Origin: an uncultured Lachnospiraceae bacterium
Lineage (GTDB): Bacteria > Bacillota > Clostridia > Lachnospirales > Lachnospiraceae
Direction: 5' to 3'
Assembly: GCA_910579935.1 (NCBI GenBank)
Contig: CAJTVQ010000016.1
Span: 1 to 64,000 of the forward strand
Length of the DNA: 64,000 nt
Made by a program: the position numbers and the translations under genes. The notes beneath the pieces are model-generated. The model was not told the DNA's origin, did not search any database, and saw nothing but the letters and a program-made list of their open reading frames with translations. Numbering within the stretch: the stretch's first letter is position 1; each line of letters opens with the position of its first letter. Positions 44,551 through 53,066 of this stretch are shown here, piece after piece.

Positions 44551-45216
44551 ATGAGTTATAATATAGCGATAGACGGGCCTGCGGGAGCGGGAAAAAGCAC
44601 CATAGCGAAGAAAATTGCAAAAGAAAAACAGTTTATTTATGTGGACACCGGTGCAATGTACCGTGCCATGGGGCTTTATTTTTTAAGAAACGGGATAAGC
44701 GCGCAGGATGAACCGCAGATTAATCAGAAATGCGGGGAGGCGGATATTACGATTTCCCATGTGGACGGGGAGCAGGTAGTATTTCTAAACGGAGAGAATG
44801 TAAACGGATCGATCCGGACGGAGGAAGTGGGAAACATGACGTCCGCCATCAGCGTATATCCGCAGGTGCGTAAGAAACTGGTGGAACTGCAGCAGCGTCT
44901 GGCCGGGAATGCGGATGTGGTGATGGACGGCCGGGATATCGGAACCTGTGTGCTGCCGGATGCGGATGTGAAAATATACCTGACGGCAAGCAGCAGCGTA
45001 CGGGCGAAAAGACGGTATGAGGAACTGGCGGCAAAGGGGGAAGTCTGCAATCTGGCACAGATAGAAAAGGACATTATTGAAAGGGACGAAAGGGATATGA
45101 ACCGGGAGATTTCCCCGCTCCGGCAGGCGGAGGACGCAGTGCTGGTGGATTCCTCTGACATGACCATTGACGAGGTGGTGGAGAAGATCCTCTCGTTATG
45201 CAGGACAAATTCCTGA
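44551..45216 (+). CDS. cmk: Cytidylate kinase
   Basis: 221 aa; AAGGAGAG 9-10 bp before the ATG. P-loop IDGPAGAGKSTIAK, then FIYVDTGAMYRAMG, then VVMDGRDIGTCVLPDADVKI (CMP-binding Arg and Asp), RAKRRYEEL, and a lid DERDMNREISPLRQ: all diagnostic of Cmk. It phosphorylates CMP and dCMP. The order cmk-ispH-S1 protein is typical for Clostridia. 133 bp separate it from ispH, including a run of nine C; no clear promoter is seen there. Confidence 0.96.
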   Translation: MSYNIAIDGPAGAGKSTIAKKIAKEKQFIYVDTGAMYRAMGLYFLRNGISAQDEPQINQKCGEADITISHVDGEQVVFLNGENVNGSIRTEEVGNMTSAISVYPQVRKKLVELQQRLAGNADVVMDGRDIGTCVLPDADVKIYLTASSSVRAKRRYEELAAKGEVCNLAQIEKDIIERDERDMNREISPLRQAEDAVLVDSSDMTIDEVVEKILSLCRTNS

Positions 45217-45349
45217 TGTACCGAAGCTTAAAAGGCAGCTGGCAATCTATTTGTGCAATGCGTTTGTATATGGAGGAAAGTCAAACCCCCCCCGCAAGCA
45301 GTCGCTTGACTCGTTGCCCGCGGGAATAAATGAGAGGAGCCGGAAACGG

Positions 45350-46216
45350 ATGGAGGTAAAAGTAGCAAAGAGTGCAGGTTTTTGCTTTGGCGTAAAACGT
45401 GCGGTGGACAAAGTATACGAACAGACCGGTAAGGGAAAGAAGATTTATACTTATGGGCCGATCATCCATAACGCGGAGGTGGTAAAGGATTTGGGAGGGC
45501 GCGGTGTGGAGGTCATAGAGGGAATGGAAGAATTAAAACGGATTCGGGAAGGAACCGTAGTCATACGTTCCCACGGCGTGGCGCGGGAAATTTACGAAGC
45601 GATCGAAGAACAGGGACTGGAATGTGTGGATGCCACCTGTCCCTTTGTAAAAAGGATTCATAATATTGTGGAAAAGGAAAGCCGGGCCGGGAAACGGATC
45701 ATTATTATAGGCAATTCCGGGCATCCCGAGGTGGAAGGCATCCGGGGATGGGCGTTGTCGGATACTGTGGTGATCGAATCGAAAGATGAGGCGGAAGCGT
45801 TTGCGTCTGATGCGGAAAACCTCCGTTTTAGAGAGCAGGAATGGTGTATTGTTTCGCAAACGACATTTAACTACAACAAATTTAAAGAACTAGTTGAAAT
45901 TTTTTTAAAAAAAGGTTACAATGGTATTGTTGTGAACACTATATGTAACGCAACAGAAGAAAGGCAGACTGAGGCGAGACAGATTGCGTCTCAGGTTGAA
46001 AGTATGATAGTAATAGGGGATACCCACAGTTCCAATTCGCGGAAACTATATGAAATCTGCAGGGAAGAGTGCGGAAACACCTATTTTATACAGACACTGG
46101 ATGACTTGCATTTAGAACTACCTAAAGCTGCTTCACCGGTCGGTATTACTGCCGGGGCATCGACCCCAAACAATATTATTGAGGAGGTTCAAAATTATGT
46201 CAGAATTAACTTTTGA
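45350..46216 (+). CDS. ispH: 4-hydroxy-3-methylbut-2-enyl diphosphate reductase
   Basis: 288 aa from ATG 45350, with GAGAGGAG about 10 bp upstream; the open frame further up includes cmk sequence in another phase. The three Fe-S cysteines are present: AGFCFGVKRAV, DATCPFVKRIH and VNTICNATEERQ. The substrate-binding PIIHNAEVV, RSHGV and GDTHSSNSRKL are also present. It makes IPP and DMAPP in the last step of the MEP pathway. Its last 20 bases overlap the start of the S1 protein gene, so the two are coupled. In many related Clostridia the two are fused in one chain. Confidence 0.96.
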   Translation: MEVKVAKSAGFCFGVKRAVDKVYEQTGKGKKIYTYGPIIHNAEVVKDLGGRGVEVIEGMEELKRIREGTVVIRSHGVAREIYEAIEEQGLECVDATCPFVKRIHNIVEKESRAGKRIIIIGNSGHPEVEGIRGWALSDTVVIESKDEAEAFASDAENLRFREQEWCIVSQTTFNYNKFKELVEIFLKKGYNGIVVNTICNATEERQTEARQIASQVESMIVIGDTHSSNSRKLYEICREECGNTYFIQTLDDLHLELPKAASPVGITAGASTPNNIIEEVQNYVRINF

Positions 46217-47336
46217 ACAAATGTTAGAAGAATCATTTAAGACAATACATGCAGGAGAGGTAGTTGAAGGTACAGTCATTGATGTGAAACCTGAAGAGAT
46301 CATTCTCAACATCGGCTATAAATCAGACGGTATCCTGACCAGGAACGAATACACCAATGAACCGAACGTAGACCTGACAACTATTGCAAAACCGGGCGAC
46401 ACCATGGAGGTGAAAGTCCTTAAAGTAAATGACGGCGAAGGACAGGTTCTTCTTACTTACAAGAGACTCGCCGCAGACAGAGGAAACAAGAGGATTGAAG
46501 AAGCATTTAATAACAGGGAAGTGCTTACTGCCAAAGTCGTACAGGTGCTGGACGGCGGACTGAGCGTTGTAGTGGAAGAGGTAAGGATCTTCATTCCTGC
46601 AAGCCTTGTATCGGATGTATATGAAAAGGATTTATCCAAGTATGCGGGACAGGAGATTCAGTTCGTGATAAGCGAATACAATCCTAAGAGAAGAAGATAC
46701 ATCGGTGACCGTAAACAGCTGATTCTTGCAGAAAAAGCAGAACTTCAGAAGAAATTGTTCGAATCCATCCACGAAGGGGACACCGTAGAGGGTGTGGTTA
46801 AGAATGTAACGGATTTCGGTGCATTTATAGATCTGGGCGGAGCAGACGGTCTTCTCCACATTTCGGAAATGTCATGGGGAAGAGTGGAGAATCCGAAGAA
46901 GGTATTCAAGGTCGGAGAGAAAGTAAAAGTGCTGATCAAGGAAATTTCCGGCAGCAAGATTGCACTCAGCCTGAAGTTTGAAGACGAGAATCCGTGGAAG
47001 GATGCGGCACAGAAATATGAAGTCGGCAATGTAGTGACGGGAAAAGTTGCAAGAATGACAGATTTCGGCGCTTTTGTCGAACTGGAGCCGGGCGTGGATG
47101 CATTGCTTCACGTATCGCAGATTTCCAAAGAACATATTGAAAAACCGGCGGATGTACTTAAGATCGGTGACGAGATTACGGCTAAAGTGGTTGACTTCAA
47201 TGACGAAGATAAGAAGATCAGCCTGAGCGTAAAAGCTATGCTTGCGCCGGAACCGAAAGAAGAAGAGGAAGCCGATGCGGATGTGGTATCCGTAGATATT
47301 GATGCGGTTATCGCAAACGAACAGGAAGAGGAATAA
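46197..47336 (+). CDS. rpsA: S1-domain RNA-binding protein (30S ribosomal protein S1-like)
   Basis: 379 aa from ATG 46197, with GAGGAGG 9 bp upstream lying inside ispH. It has four S1 OB-folds: about 16-85 (GEVVEGTVIDVKPEEIILNI), 100-170, 185-255 (GDTVEGVVKNVTDFGAFIDL) and 270-340 (GNVVTGKVARMTDFGAFVEL), with an acidic C-terminus. Domain number and length fit the short Firmicutes RpsA rather than the six-domain E. coli S1. It binds mRNA; whether it is ribosomal in this group is not settled. Confidence 0.88.
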   Translation: MSELTFEQMLEESFKTIHAGEVVEGTVIDVKPEEIILNIGYKSDGILTRNEYTNEPNVDLTTIAKPGDTMEVKVLKVNDGEGQVLLTYKRLAADRGNKRIEEAFNNREVLTAKVVQVLDGGLSVVVEEVRIFIPASLVSDVYEKDLSKYAGQEIQFVISEYNPKRRRYIGDRKQLILAEKAELQKKLFESIHEGDTVEGVVKNVTDFGAFIDLGGADGLLHISEMSWGRVENPKKVFKVGEKVKVLIKEISGSKIALSLKFEDENPWKDAAQKYEVGNVVTGKVARMTDFGAFVELEPGVDALLHVSQISKEHIEKPADVLKIGDEITAKVVDFNDEDKKISLSVKAMLAPEPKEEEEADADVVSVDIDAVIANEQEEE

Positions 47337-47403
47337 GCTGTTTCACGAAAGATGTGGGCAGTTTGGATGGTTGTAAAATTTGGATAACGGCAGGTATAAT
47401 GAT

Positions 47404-48180
47404 ATGGCATATGATTATGAATGGTTCAAAAATTCGGTATATGACCTTACAAGGATTGATCTGAATGCTTATAAGGAAAAGCAGATGAAGCGCCGTATTG
47501 ATACACTGATAGCAAAGAACGGTGTTGACGGATACGATAAATACGTTGCATTCATTAAAGAAAATAATTCGAAGTTTGAAGAATTTATAAATTATCTTAC
47601 CATTAATGTGTCGGAATTTTATCGGAATCCCGACCAGTGGAAGGTAATGGACCAGGAAATCATACCGGGACTTATCAGTAAATTCGGTAAGCATCTGAAA
47701 ATATGGAGTGCAGCATGTTCAACAGGTGATGAACCGTATTCGCTTGTTATGGCTTTATCCCGTCATATTCCGCTGGACCAGATTAAAATTCAGGCGACTG
47801 ATCTGGATAAGCAGGTGATCGCGAAAGCGAAGGTCGGTTTATACAGTGAGAAAAGTGTTGCCAGTGTACCGGATGATCTGAAGAGAAAGTTTTTTACAAA
47901 AGTAGGGTTGTCTTATCAGATTTCGGAAGAAGTGAAGAAACGGGTAGAATTCAAGCAGCACAATCTCCTGAAAGATGATTACGGGAATGGCTGGAACATG
48001 ATCGTATGCCGGAATGTACTGATTTATTTTACAGAGGAAGCGAAAGACGGAGTGTTTGTCAACTTCCAAAAGGCGCTGGCAAATAAAGGCGTACTGTTTA
48101 TCGGCAGTACGGAGCAGATTATTAATTATAAGGAAATTGGTTATACGAGAAAGAATTCGTTCTTTTATGAAAAGCCCTGA
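47404..48180 (+). CDS. cheR: Chemotaxis protein methyltransferase CheR
   Basis: 258 aa from ATG 47404; a TTG at 47380 would add eight residues. The N-terminal helical domain (KEKQMKRRIDTLI, then FINYLTINVSEFYRNPDQW, the CheR signature) leads into the SAM-binding fold: IWSAACSTGDEPYSLVM, IQATDLDKQVIAKAKVG, MIVCRNVLIYFTEEAKD and FIGSTEQI. It methylates glutamates on methyl-accepting chemotaxis receptors. No other chemotaxis genes are near. A terminator follows at once. Confidence 0.93.
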   Translation: MAYDYEWFKNSVYDLTRIDLNAYKEKQMKRRIDTLIAKNGVDGYDKYVAFIKENNSKFEEFINYLTINVSEFYRNPDQWKVMDQEIIPGLISKFGKHLKIWSAACSTGDEPYSLVMALSRHIPLDQIKIQATDLDKQVIAKAKVGLYSEKSVASVPDDLKRKFFTKVGLSYQISEEVKKRVEFKQHNLLKDDYGNGWNMIVCRNVLIYFTEEAKDGVFVNFQKALANKGVLFIGSTEQIINYKEIGYTRKNSFFYEKP

Positions 48181-48197
48181 TAGATTGAACAAAAAAC

Positions 48198-48230
48198 AAG
48201 TTCCCGATTTGGTCGGGAACTTATTTTTTC
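48198..48230 (+). terminator. Intrinsic terminator of cheR
   Basis: AAGTTCCCGA (48198-48207) pairs perfectly with TCGGGAACTT (48213-48222) around TTTGG, followed by ATTTTTTC. Confidence 0.9.
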
Positions 48231-48306
48231 AATTCTGAGTGATTTTGGTCCGTTTGTCATGTGCCGGCAGGCCGGACGGCGGGAGAAAGGAAAAGAAAGG
48301 GTTGCA

Positions 48307-49074
48307 ATGAGCATGGAATTATGGAAGGATTATCCGTATTTATATGAAACACACCTGCATACATCCCAGGCCAGTGCCTGTGCCCGTTATACGGGAGCGG
48401 AGATGGCAAAAGCGTGTAAGGCGGCAGGTTATACAGGAATCATTGTCACAGACCATAACTGGGGCGGGAATACCGCGGTAAACCGGATGCTGCCGTGGAG
48501 AACGTGGGTGAACGAGTTTACAAAAGGATATGAGGATGCCGCAAGAATGGGAAAGCGCATTGGACTGGATGTGTTTTTCGGGTACGAAGCGGGATTTTGC
48601 GGGACGGAGTTTCTGATTTACGGCCTGGGAAAAGAATTTATGCTGGAGCATCCGGAGCTGAAGAAGGTTACGGTACAGGAGCAATTCCGGCTGGTGCATG
48701 AAGGAGGCGGTATGGTCGTTCATGCCCATCCGTTTCGGGAGGAAGACTATATTCCGGAAGTCCGGCTGTTTCCGGAATATGTGGACGGAGTGGAGGGTAT
48801 CAATGCAACCCATTCCAATCGCAGGAGTACCGCCCACAATGAACCGGTTTATGACGAGCGGGCGATCGCTTATGCGAAAGAACATGGCTTTTTTATGACG
48901 GCGGGTTCGGACATCCACAGCACAAAGTTACTTGGCGGCGGCATGGCATTCCGGCGCAGGCTGGAGTCCGTGCAGGATTTTATTGCGGCTATAAAAAACG
49001 GGGAAGATTATGTTCTGACAAACGGGGACGAATGGTTTACGAAGGATGGGGAAGTGAAGAAAAGATACCGGTGA
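48307..49074 (+). CDS. PHP-domain phosphoesterase
   Basis: 255 aa from ATG 48307, downstream of GAAAGGG. The metal-binding motifs of the PHP fold are complete: ETHLHTSQAS, VTDHNWGGNT, GYEAGF (Glu), VVHAHPF and TAGSDIH. No polymerase part is attached. Such free-standing PHP enzymes act on phosphorylated small molecules or nucleotides; the substrate is unknown. It is 40 bp upstream of sbcD, possibly in the same transcript. Confidence 0.85.
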   Translation: MSMELWKDYPYLYETHLHTSQASACARYTGAEMAKACKAAGYTGIIVTDHNWGGNTAVNRMLPWRTWVNEFTKGYEDAARMGKRIGLDVFFGYEAGFCGTEFLIYGLGKEFMLEHPELKKVTVQEQFRLVHEGGGMVVHAHPFREEDYIPEVRLFPEYVDGVEGINATHSNRRSTAHNEPVYDERAIAYAKEHGFFMTAGSDIHSTKLLGGGMAFRRRLESVQDFIAAIKNGEDYVLTNGDEWFTKDGEVKKRYR

Positions 49075-49114
49075 GAAAAGATAAAAACAGAAGCGCAAAG
49101 AAACGGGGTAAAAT

Positions 49115-50263
49115 ATGAAATTTTTACATACCGCCGACCTCCACATCGGCAAAGTCATCAACGATGTTTCCATGCTGGAAGACCAGCGGCACATCTTAAA
49201 ACAGATATTGGAGACTGCCCGCAGCCGGAAGGCGGACGCCCTGATTCTGGCAGGTGATATCTATGACCGTGCAATTCCTCCGGCAGAAGCAGTCGTGATG
49301 CTGGGGGAATTTTTACAGGAAGCGGCGGATGCGGGCATTCAGGTGTTGCTCATCAGCGGCAACCATGATTCGCCCGAGCGCATCGGGTTTGCCGGGGGAA
49401 TTTTGGAAAAGCAGGGGATTTCCATTGCAGGTGTGTATCAGGGAAAACTGAAACAAGTTCGCCTGAAAGATGAATACGGGGAAGTTGTTTTTGTTCTGAT
49501 GCCCTTTGTGAAGCCGGCGCAGGCAGGCGTAAGAACCAGTGCGGAAGCAGTGGCGAAGATGTTGGAAGCTTTGCAGAATGGCAGCAAGAGCGATAAAAAT
49601 CGGCGCAGTGTGCTGGTGACGCATTATTTTGTCACAGATCAGGGACGGGAACCGGAACTTTCGGATGCAGAAACCACCATCCATGTGGGAGGACTGGACA
49701 ACGTGGAGGTTTCGCTTTTTGAAGGGTTTGACTATGTGGCGCTGGGACATATCCATAAGCCCCAGCAGATCGGGAACGGGCCGGTGTACTATGCGGGGGC
49801 TTCCCTTGGGTATTCCTTTTCCGAAGCGGGGCAGACCAAGTATGTGAACCTAGTGGAAATGGGGAAAAAGGGGCAGGTATCCGTAGAAAAAATACCGCTT
49901 TCCCCTCTTCACGAACTGCGGCGGATCCGCGGAAAGATAGCGGACCTGATGAAGCCGGAAATCGTGGCGGCGGCAGACTGCATGGATTATATTCAGGCGG
50001 AGCTTACCGACGGGGAGGAACTGATCGACCCGATCGGCACGCTGCGCACGGTTTACCCGAACATCATGCAGATTGTACTGGCGAAGAACGAAAGGCGGGA
50101 GGGAGGGGAATATGCCGTCCGGCTGGAGGAAAGGAAAAAAAGCATACCGGAACTTTTCCGTGGATTTTACACAATGATTCGGGGGGAAGAGCCGGATGAG
50201 CGGCGCATGGAGCTGATAGAGGATGTGGCAAAGGAAGCGGAGGTGAGGGAACATGAAGCCTGA
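49115..50263 (+). CDS. sbcD: Nuclease SbcCD subunit D
   Basis: 382 aa. A calcineurin-like nuclease core: FLHTADLHIGK, LAGDIYDRAIPP, SGNHDSPER, VTHYFV and ALGHIHKPQQ. The C-terminal capping region (KIPLSPLHELRRIRGK) matches SbcD. With SbcC it is the ATP-dependent double-strand exonuclease and hairpin endonuclease that clears palindromes and DNA ends (Mre11-Rad50 homologue). The stop overlaps the ATG of sbcC by 11 bp. AAACGGGG upstream is a weak ribosome binding site. Confidence 0.95.
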   Translation: MKFLHTADLHIGKVINDVSMLEDQRHILKQILETARSRKADALILAGDIYDRAIPPAEAVVMLGEFLQEAADAGIQVLLISGNHDSPERIGFAGGILEKQGISIAGVYQGKLKQVRLKDEYGEVVFVLMPFVKPAQAGVRTSAEAVAKMLEALQNGSKSDKNRRSVLVTHYFVTDQGREPELSDAETTIHVGGLDNVEVSLFEGFDYVALGHIHKPQQIGNGPVYYAGASLGYSFSEAGQTKYVNLVEMGKKGQVSVEKIPLSPLHELRRIRGKIADLMKPEIVAAADCMDYIQAELTDGEELIDPIGTLRTVYPNIMQIVLAKNERREGGEYAVRLEERKKSIPELFRGFYTMIRGEEPDERRMELIEDVAKEAEVREHEA

Positions 50264-52859
50264 AAAACTGGTACTTTCCGGCTGGGGACCGTACAAAGAC
50301 CGGATAGAAGTGGATTTTACCAGACTGGAGGACCGGGGACTGTTTTTGATCACCGGACCTACGGGGGCAGGGAAGACCACGCTTTTTGATGCCATTACTT
50401 ACGCGCTTTACGGAAACATGAGTGGGGAAATACGGGAAAAGAACAGTGTGCGCAGTGATTTTGCAGAAGCGGATACGCCTACGTTCGTGGAACTGCGGAT
50501 GCGGCATGGGGGAAAGGAGTACCGCATAGAGCGGAATCCCGAATATATGCGCCCGAAGAAGAAAAAGGGAGGAAAGAGCGGTTATACAAAGGAAAAGGAA
50601 CGGGCAAGGCTGTACCTGCCGGAAGACGGGAGTGTTATTGAGGGGGTCAGCGAAGTCAACCGTAAAATGCAGGAAATCCTTGTGCTGGATTACCGTCAGT
50701 TCAAACAGATTTCCATGATTGCCCAGGGAGAGTTCGCAAGGCTGCTGACCGCGCCGTCTTCGGAAAAGACAAAAATCTTCCGTGAGATATTTTCCACTTC
50801 CATTTATGACCGTTTTGCTTCTATTCTGCGCAGCCGTTCCGGTGAACTTTATAAGCAGGTGATGGAATACAGGCACCGGATGGAGGAAGACGTGCATATG
50901 CTGCAAATGGAGGAAGCGGAGCCGGAATCGGAGGAGGAAACGCCGAAAGTGCAGGAAATCCTTCTTTGGCTGGAAGAGCGCATCGGGCAGGAAAAGGCAG
51001 AATTGGCGGAAGCCGAGAAAGGCCATGCATCATTGGAACGGGAAGTGATAAAACTCTCGGAACGCATCACCCGTACGGAAGAAACCAATGCCAAGCTGGA
51101 CCGGATGGAGGCATTGAAGGTGCAGAAAGAAGAATTGGCCGGAAAGAAGAAGGAAATCAGACAGGCGGAAAAAGAGTTAAAAAGTGCAAGGGAAGCGGAA
51201 GCATTGAAAGAGCCCTACATGAATCTGCGCCATGCAGTGTCCGTATTGGAGGACATGCGCAGCAGAAAGCAGAAGGGTGAGGAGGAACTTCGGGAGCTTC
51301 AGGAAAAGGAAAAAGAACTGCGGCCTTATTATGAGAAGCAGGGTGAGATACGGGAAGGCTACGAGGCGGCCGCCGGTTTTGAGGAAAGCAGGAAAGCGAG
51401 GGAAGAAGCCGACCGGGCGTTAAGCCGGAAACGGGAAGAACTGTCGGCGCTGCAGAAGCGTTATCTGGAACAGGAGAAAACGGCAGGGGAGAGGAAACAG
51501 GCATACGAAACGGCGGATCTGGCCTACAAACGTGCCGCAGTGGGCATAGCTGCAAGACAGGTGAAGGAAGGGGAACCCTGCCCGGTGTGCGGTTCCATGG
51601 AACATCCCCGTATCGCGGAGACGGACAGCGGCGTACCGGAAGAAGCGGGACTGCGGAAATTACAGCAGGCTTATGAAAAAGAACAGGCAAAGCTGATGGA
51701 AATTCATGGAAAGGCTGCGGCATGTAAAGCGGAAGCAGCCGCATGTGAAGAAAAAAGGAAAGAGTGGGCGGACAGGGAAGCCGCATACAAAGAGTGCAGG
51801 GAGAGACTGCCGGAAGAAATCGGAAAGATACTGGAAGCGATGCCTGTGAAAGAGTATGAAAAGCGCCTGACGGAATATCACGGCATTCAGGCACGGCAAA
51901 AAGAGAAAACAAGCAGATTAATAAAAGACGGAGAAGAGATTGCCGCGCAGGAGAAGAAAAAAGAAGCGCTGGAAGCGGCTTTTTCCGCACAGTACCGGCA
52001 GGCCGGCTTTGCTTCCATGGAGAAATATGAGAAAGCAGTACGCCAGCCCGGGGAAATGGAAGGGCTGGAATGCCGGATTCGGGAATTTCATACCAAGTGG
52101 CAGGAACTGGAACATCTGACCGCCCATCTGAAGGAAGAGATTAGGGGAAAGAAAAAAGCGGATACGGCAGGGCAGAAGGAAGAACTGGAGGAAAAGAAAC
52201 GGCAGAAGCAGCAGGTATTGAAGCAGTTAAACGAACACAGCCATAATTTACAGCAGGCAAAAAAGATTGCCAGATCGTTAAAGGAACGGGAGAAAAAGTA
52301 CAGGGAATTACAGCAGGAGTACGGGGTTGTAAAAGACTTGGACAACATGGCAAGCGGGAATAACGGAAAACGGCTGGTATTCGAGCAGTACGTACTGGCA
52401 GGATATTTCGAGGAAATTTTACGGGCAGCGAATCTGCGGCTGGCCAAAATGACCGGAGGGCGTTACGAACTATCCCGTTTGGAAGAAATCAGCGACGGAA
52501 GGTCAAAGGACAATCTGGAACTGCGGGTTTTAGACTATTATACCGGCAAATACCGTTCGGTAAAGACCCTGTCCGGCGGAGAATCCTTTAAAGCCTCCCT
52601 CGCCCTTGCGCTTGGCATGAGTGACATCATACAAGGCTACAGCGGCGGAATTCGGGTAGACACACTGTTTATCGATGAAGGATTCGGCGCACTGGACAGC
52701 GAGTCACTGGAACAGGCATGTCAGACACTAATGACCCTGGTCGAAAAAGACAGACTAATAGGAATCATATCCCACGTACCGGAACTGTCAGAAAAAATCG
52801 AAAAACAGATCATTGTTTCAAAAACCAACATAGGCAGCGAAGTAAGGATTGTGGTATAA
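50253..52859 (+). CDS. sbcC: Nuclease SbcCD subunit C
   Basis: 868 aa, shorter than the about 1050 of E. coli but normal for Firmicutes. An ABC ATPase split by a long antiparallel coiled-coil: Walker A GPTGAGKTTLFDAITYALYG at the N-terminus, Q-loop MIAQGEFARLL, the zinc hook CPVC (443-446), a signature KTLSGGESFKASLALALG and Walker B TLFIDEGFGALDSESL. It tethers and moves DNA for SbcD. The last 50 or so codons are richer in A-ending codons than the rest, which continues past the gap into the next gene. Confidence 0.95.
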   Translation: MKPEKLVLSGWGPYKDRIEVDFTRLEDRGLFLITGPTGAGKTTLFDAITYALYGNMSGEIREKNSVRSDFAEADTPTFVELRMRHGGKEYRIERNPEYMRPKKKKGGKSGYTKEKERARLYLPEDGSVIEGVSEVNRKMQEILVLDYRQFKQISMIAQGEFARLLTAPSSEKTKIFREIFSTSIYDRFASILRSRSGELYKQVMEYRHRMEEDVHMLQMEEAEPESEEETPKVQEILLWLEERIGQEKAELAEAEKGHASLEREVIKLSERITRTEETNAKLDRMEALKVQKEELAGKKKEIRQAEKELKSAREAEALKEPYMNLRHAVSVLEDMRSRKQKGEEELRELQEKEKELRPYYEKQGEIREGYEAAAGFEESRKAREEADRALSRKREELSALQKRYLEQEKTAGERKQAYETADLAYKRAAVGIAARQVKEGEPCPVCGSMEHPRIAETDSGVPEEAGLRKLQQAYEKEQAKLMEIHGKAAACKAEAAACEEKRKEWADREAAYKECRERLPEEIGKILEAMPVKEYEKRLTEYHGIQARQKEKTSRLIKDGEEIAAQEKKKEALEAAFSAQYRQAGFASMEKYEKAVRQPGEMEGLECRIREFHTKWQELEHLTAHLKEEIRGKKKADTAGQKEELEEKKRQKQQVLKQLNEHSHNLQQAKKIARSLKEREKKYRELQQEYGVVKDLDNMASGNNGKRLVFEQYVLAGYFEEILRAANLRLAKMTGGRYELSRLEEISDGRSKDNLELRVLDYYTGKYRSVKTLSGGESFKASLALALGMSDIIQGYSGGIRVDTLFIDEGFGALDSESLEQACQTLMTLVEKDRLIGIISHVPELSEKIEKQIIVSKTNIGSEVRIVV

Positions 52860-52898
52860 TGTACGCGATGGCAATGAGCAGTGCAGAAAGGTACAGAG

Positions 52899-52990
52899 AA
52901 ATCTGCGTTGTGCTTGCACAAAAGCAGATTTTCCTGCACCTTTCGACAGGGCAAAGCCCGCGAACTCAGAAAACCGCAGGTTTTCTGAGT
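52899..52990. repeat. Three tandem hairpins between sbcC and the flavoprotein gene
   Basis: AAATCTGC (52899-52906) with GCAGATTT (52924-52931); GGGC-AAA-GCCC (52949-52959); ACTCAGAAAA (52964-52973) with TTTTCTGAGT (52981-52990), a perfect 10-bp stem. A run of ten C follows near 53017. It looks like a repeated intergenic element of the REP/MITE kind and could also act on transcript stability. There is no promoter clear enough to report. Confidence 0.5.
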
Positions 52991-53066
52991 TTGCACTGCG
53001 GAGTAAACCAATCACCCCCCCCCCTGAACTCACCCCCAAAAAAAACCTGGCAAAGGAGGAACACTC

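Noticed and set aside
47371..47400. TTGTAA-18-TATAAT promoter for cheR
   Set aside because: Transcription would start at or after ATG 47404, leaving no leader or ribosome binding site.
52860..53066. CRISPR-like array from the tandem hairpins
   Set aside because: The three hairpins differ in sequence and there are no equal repeats or spacers.
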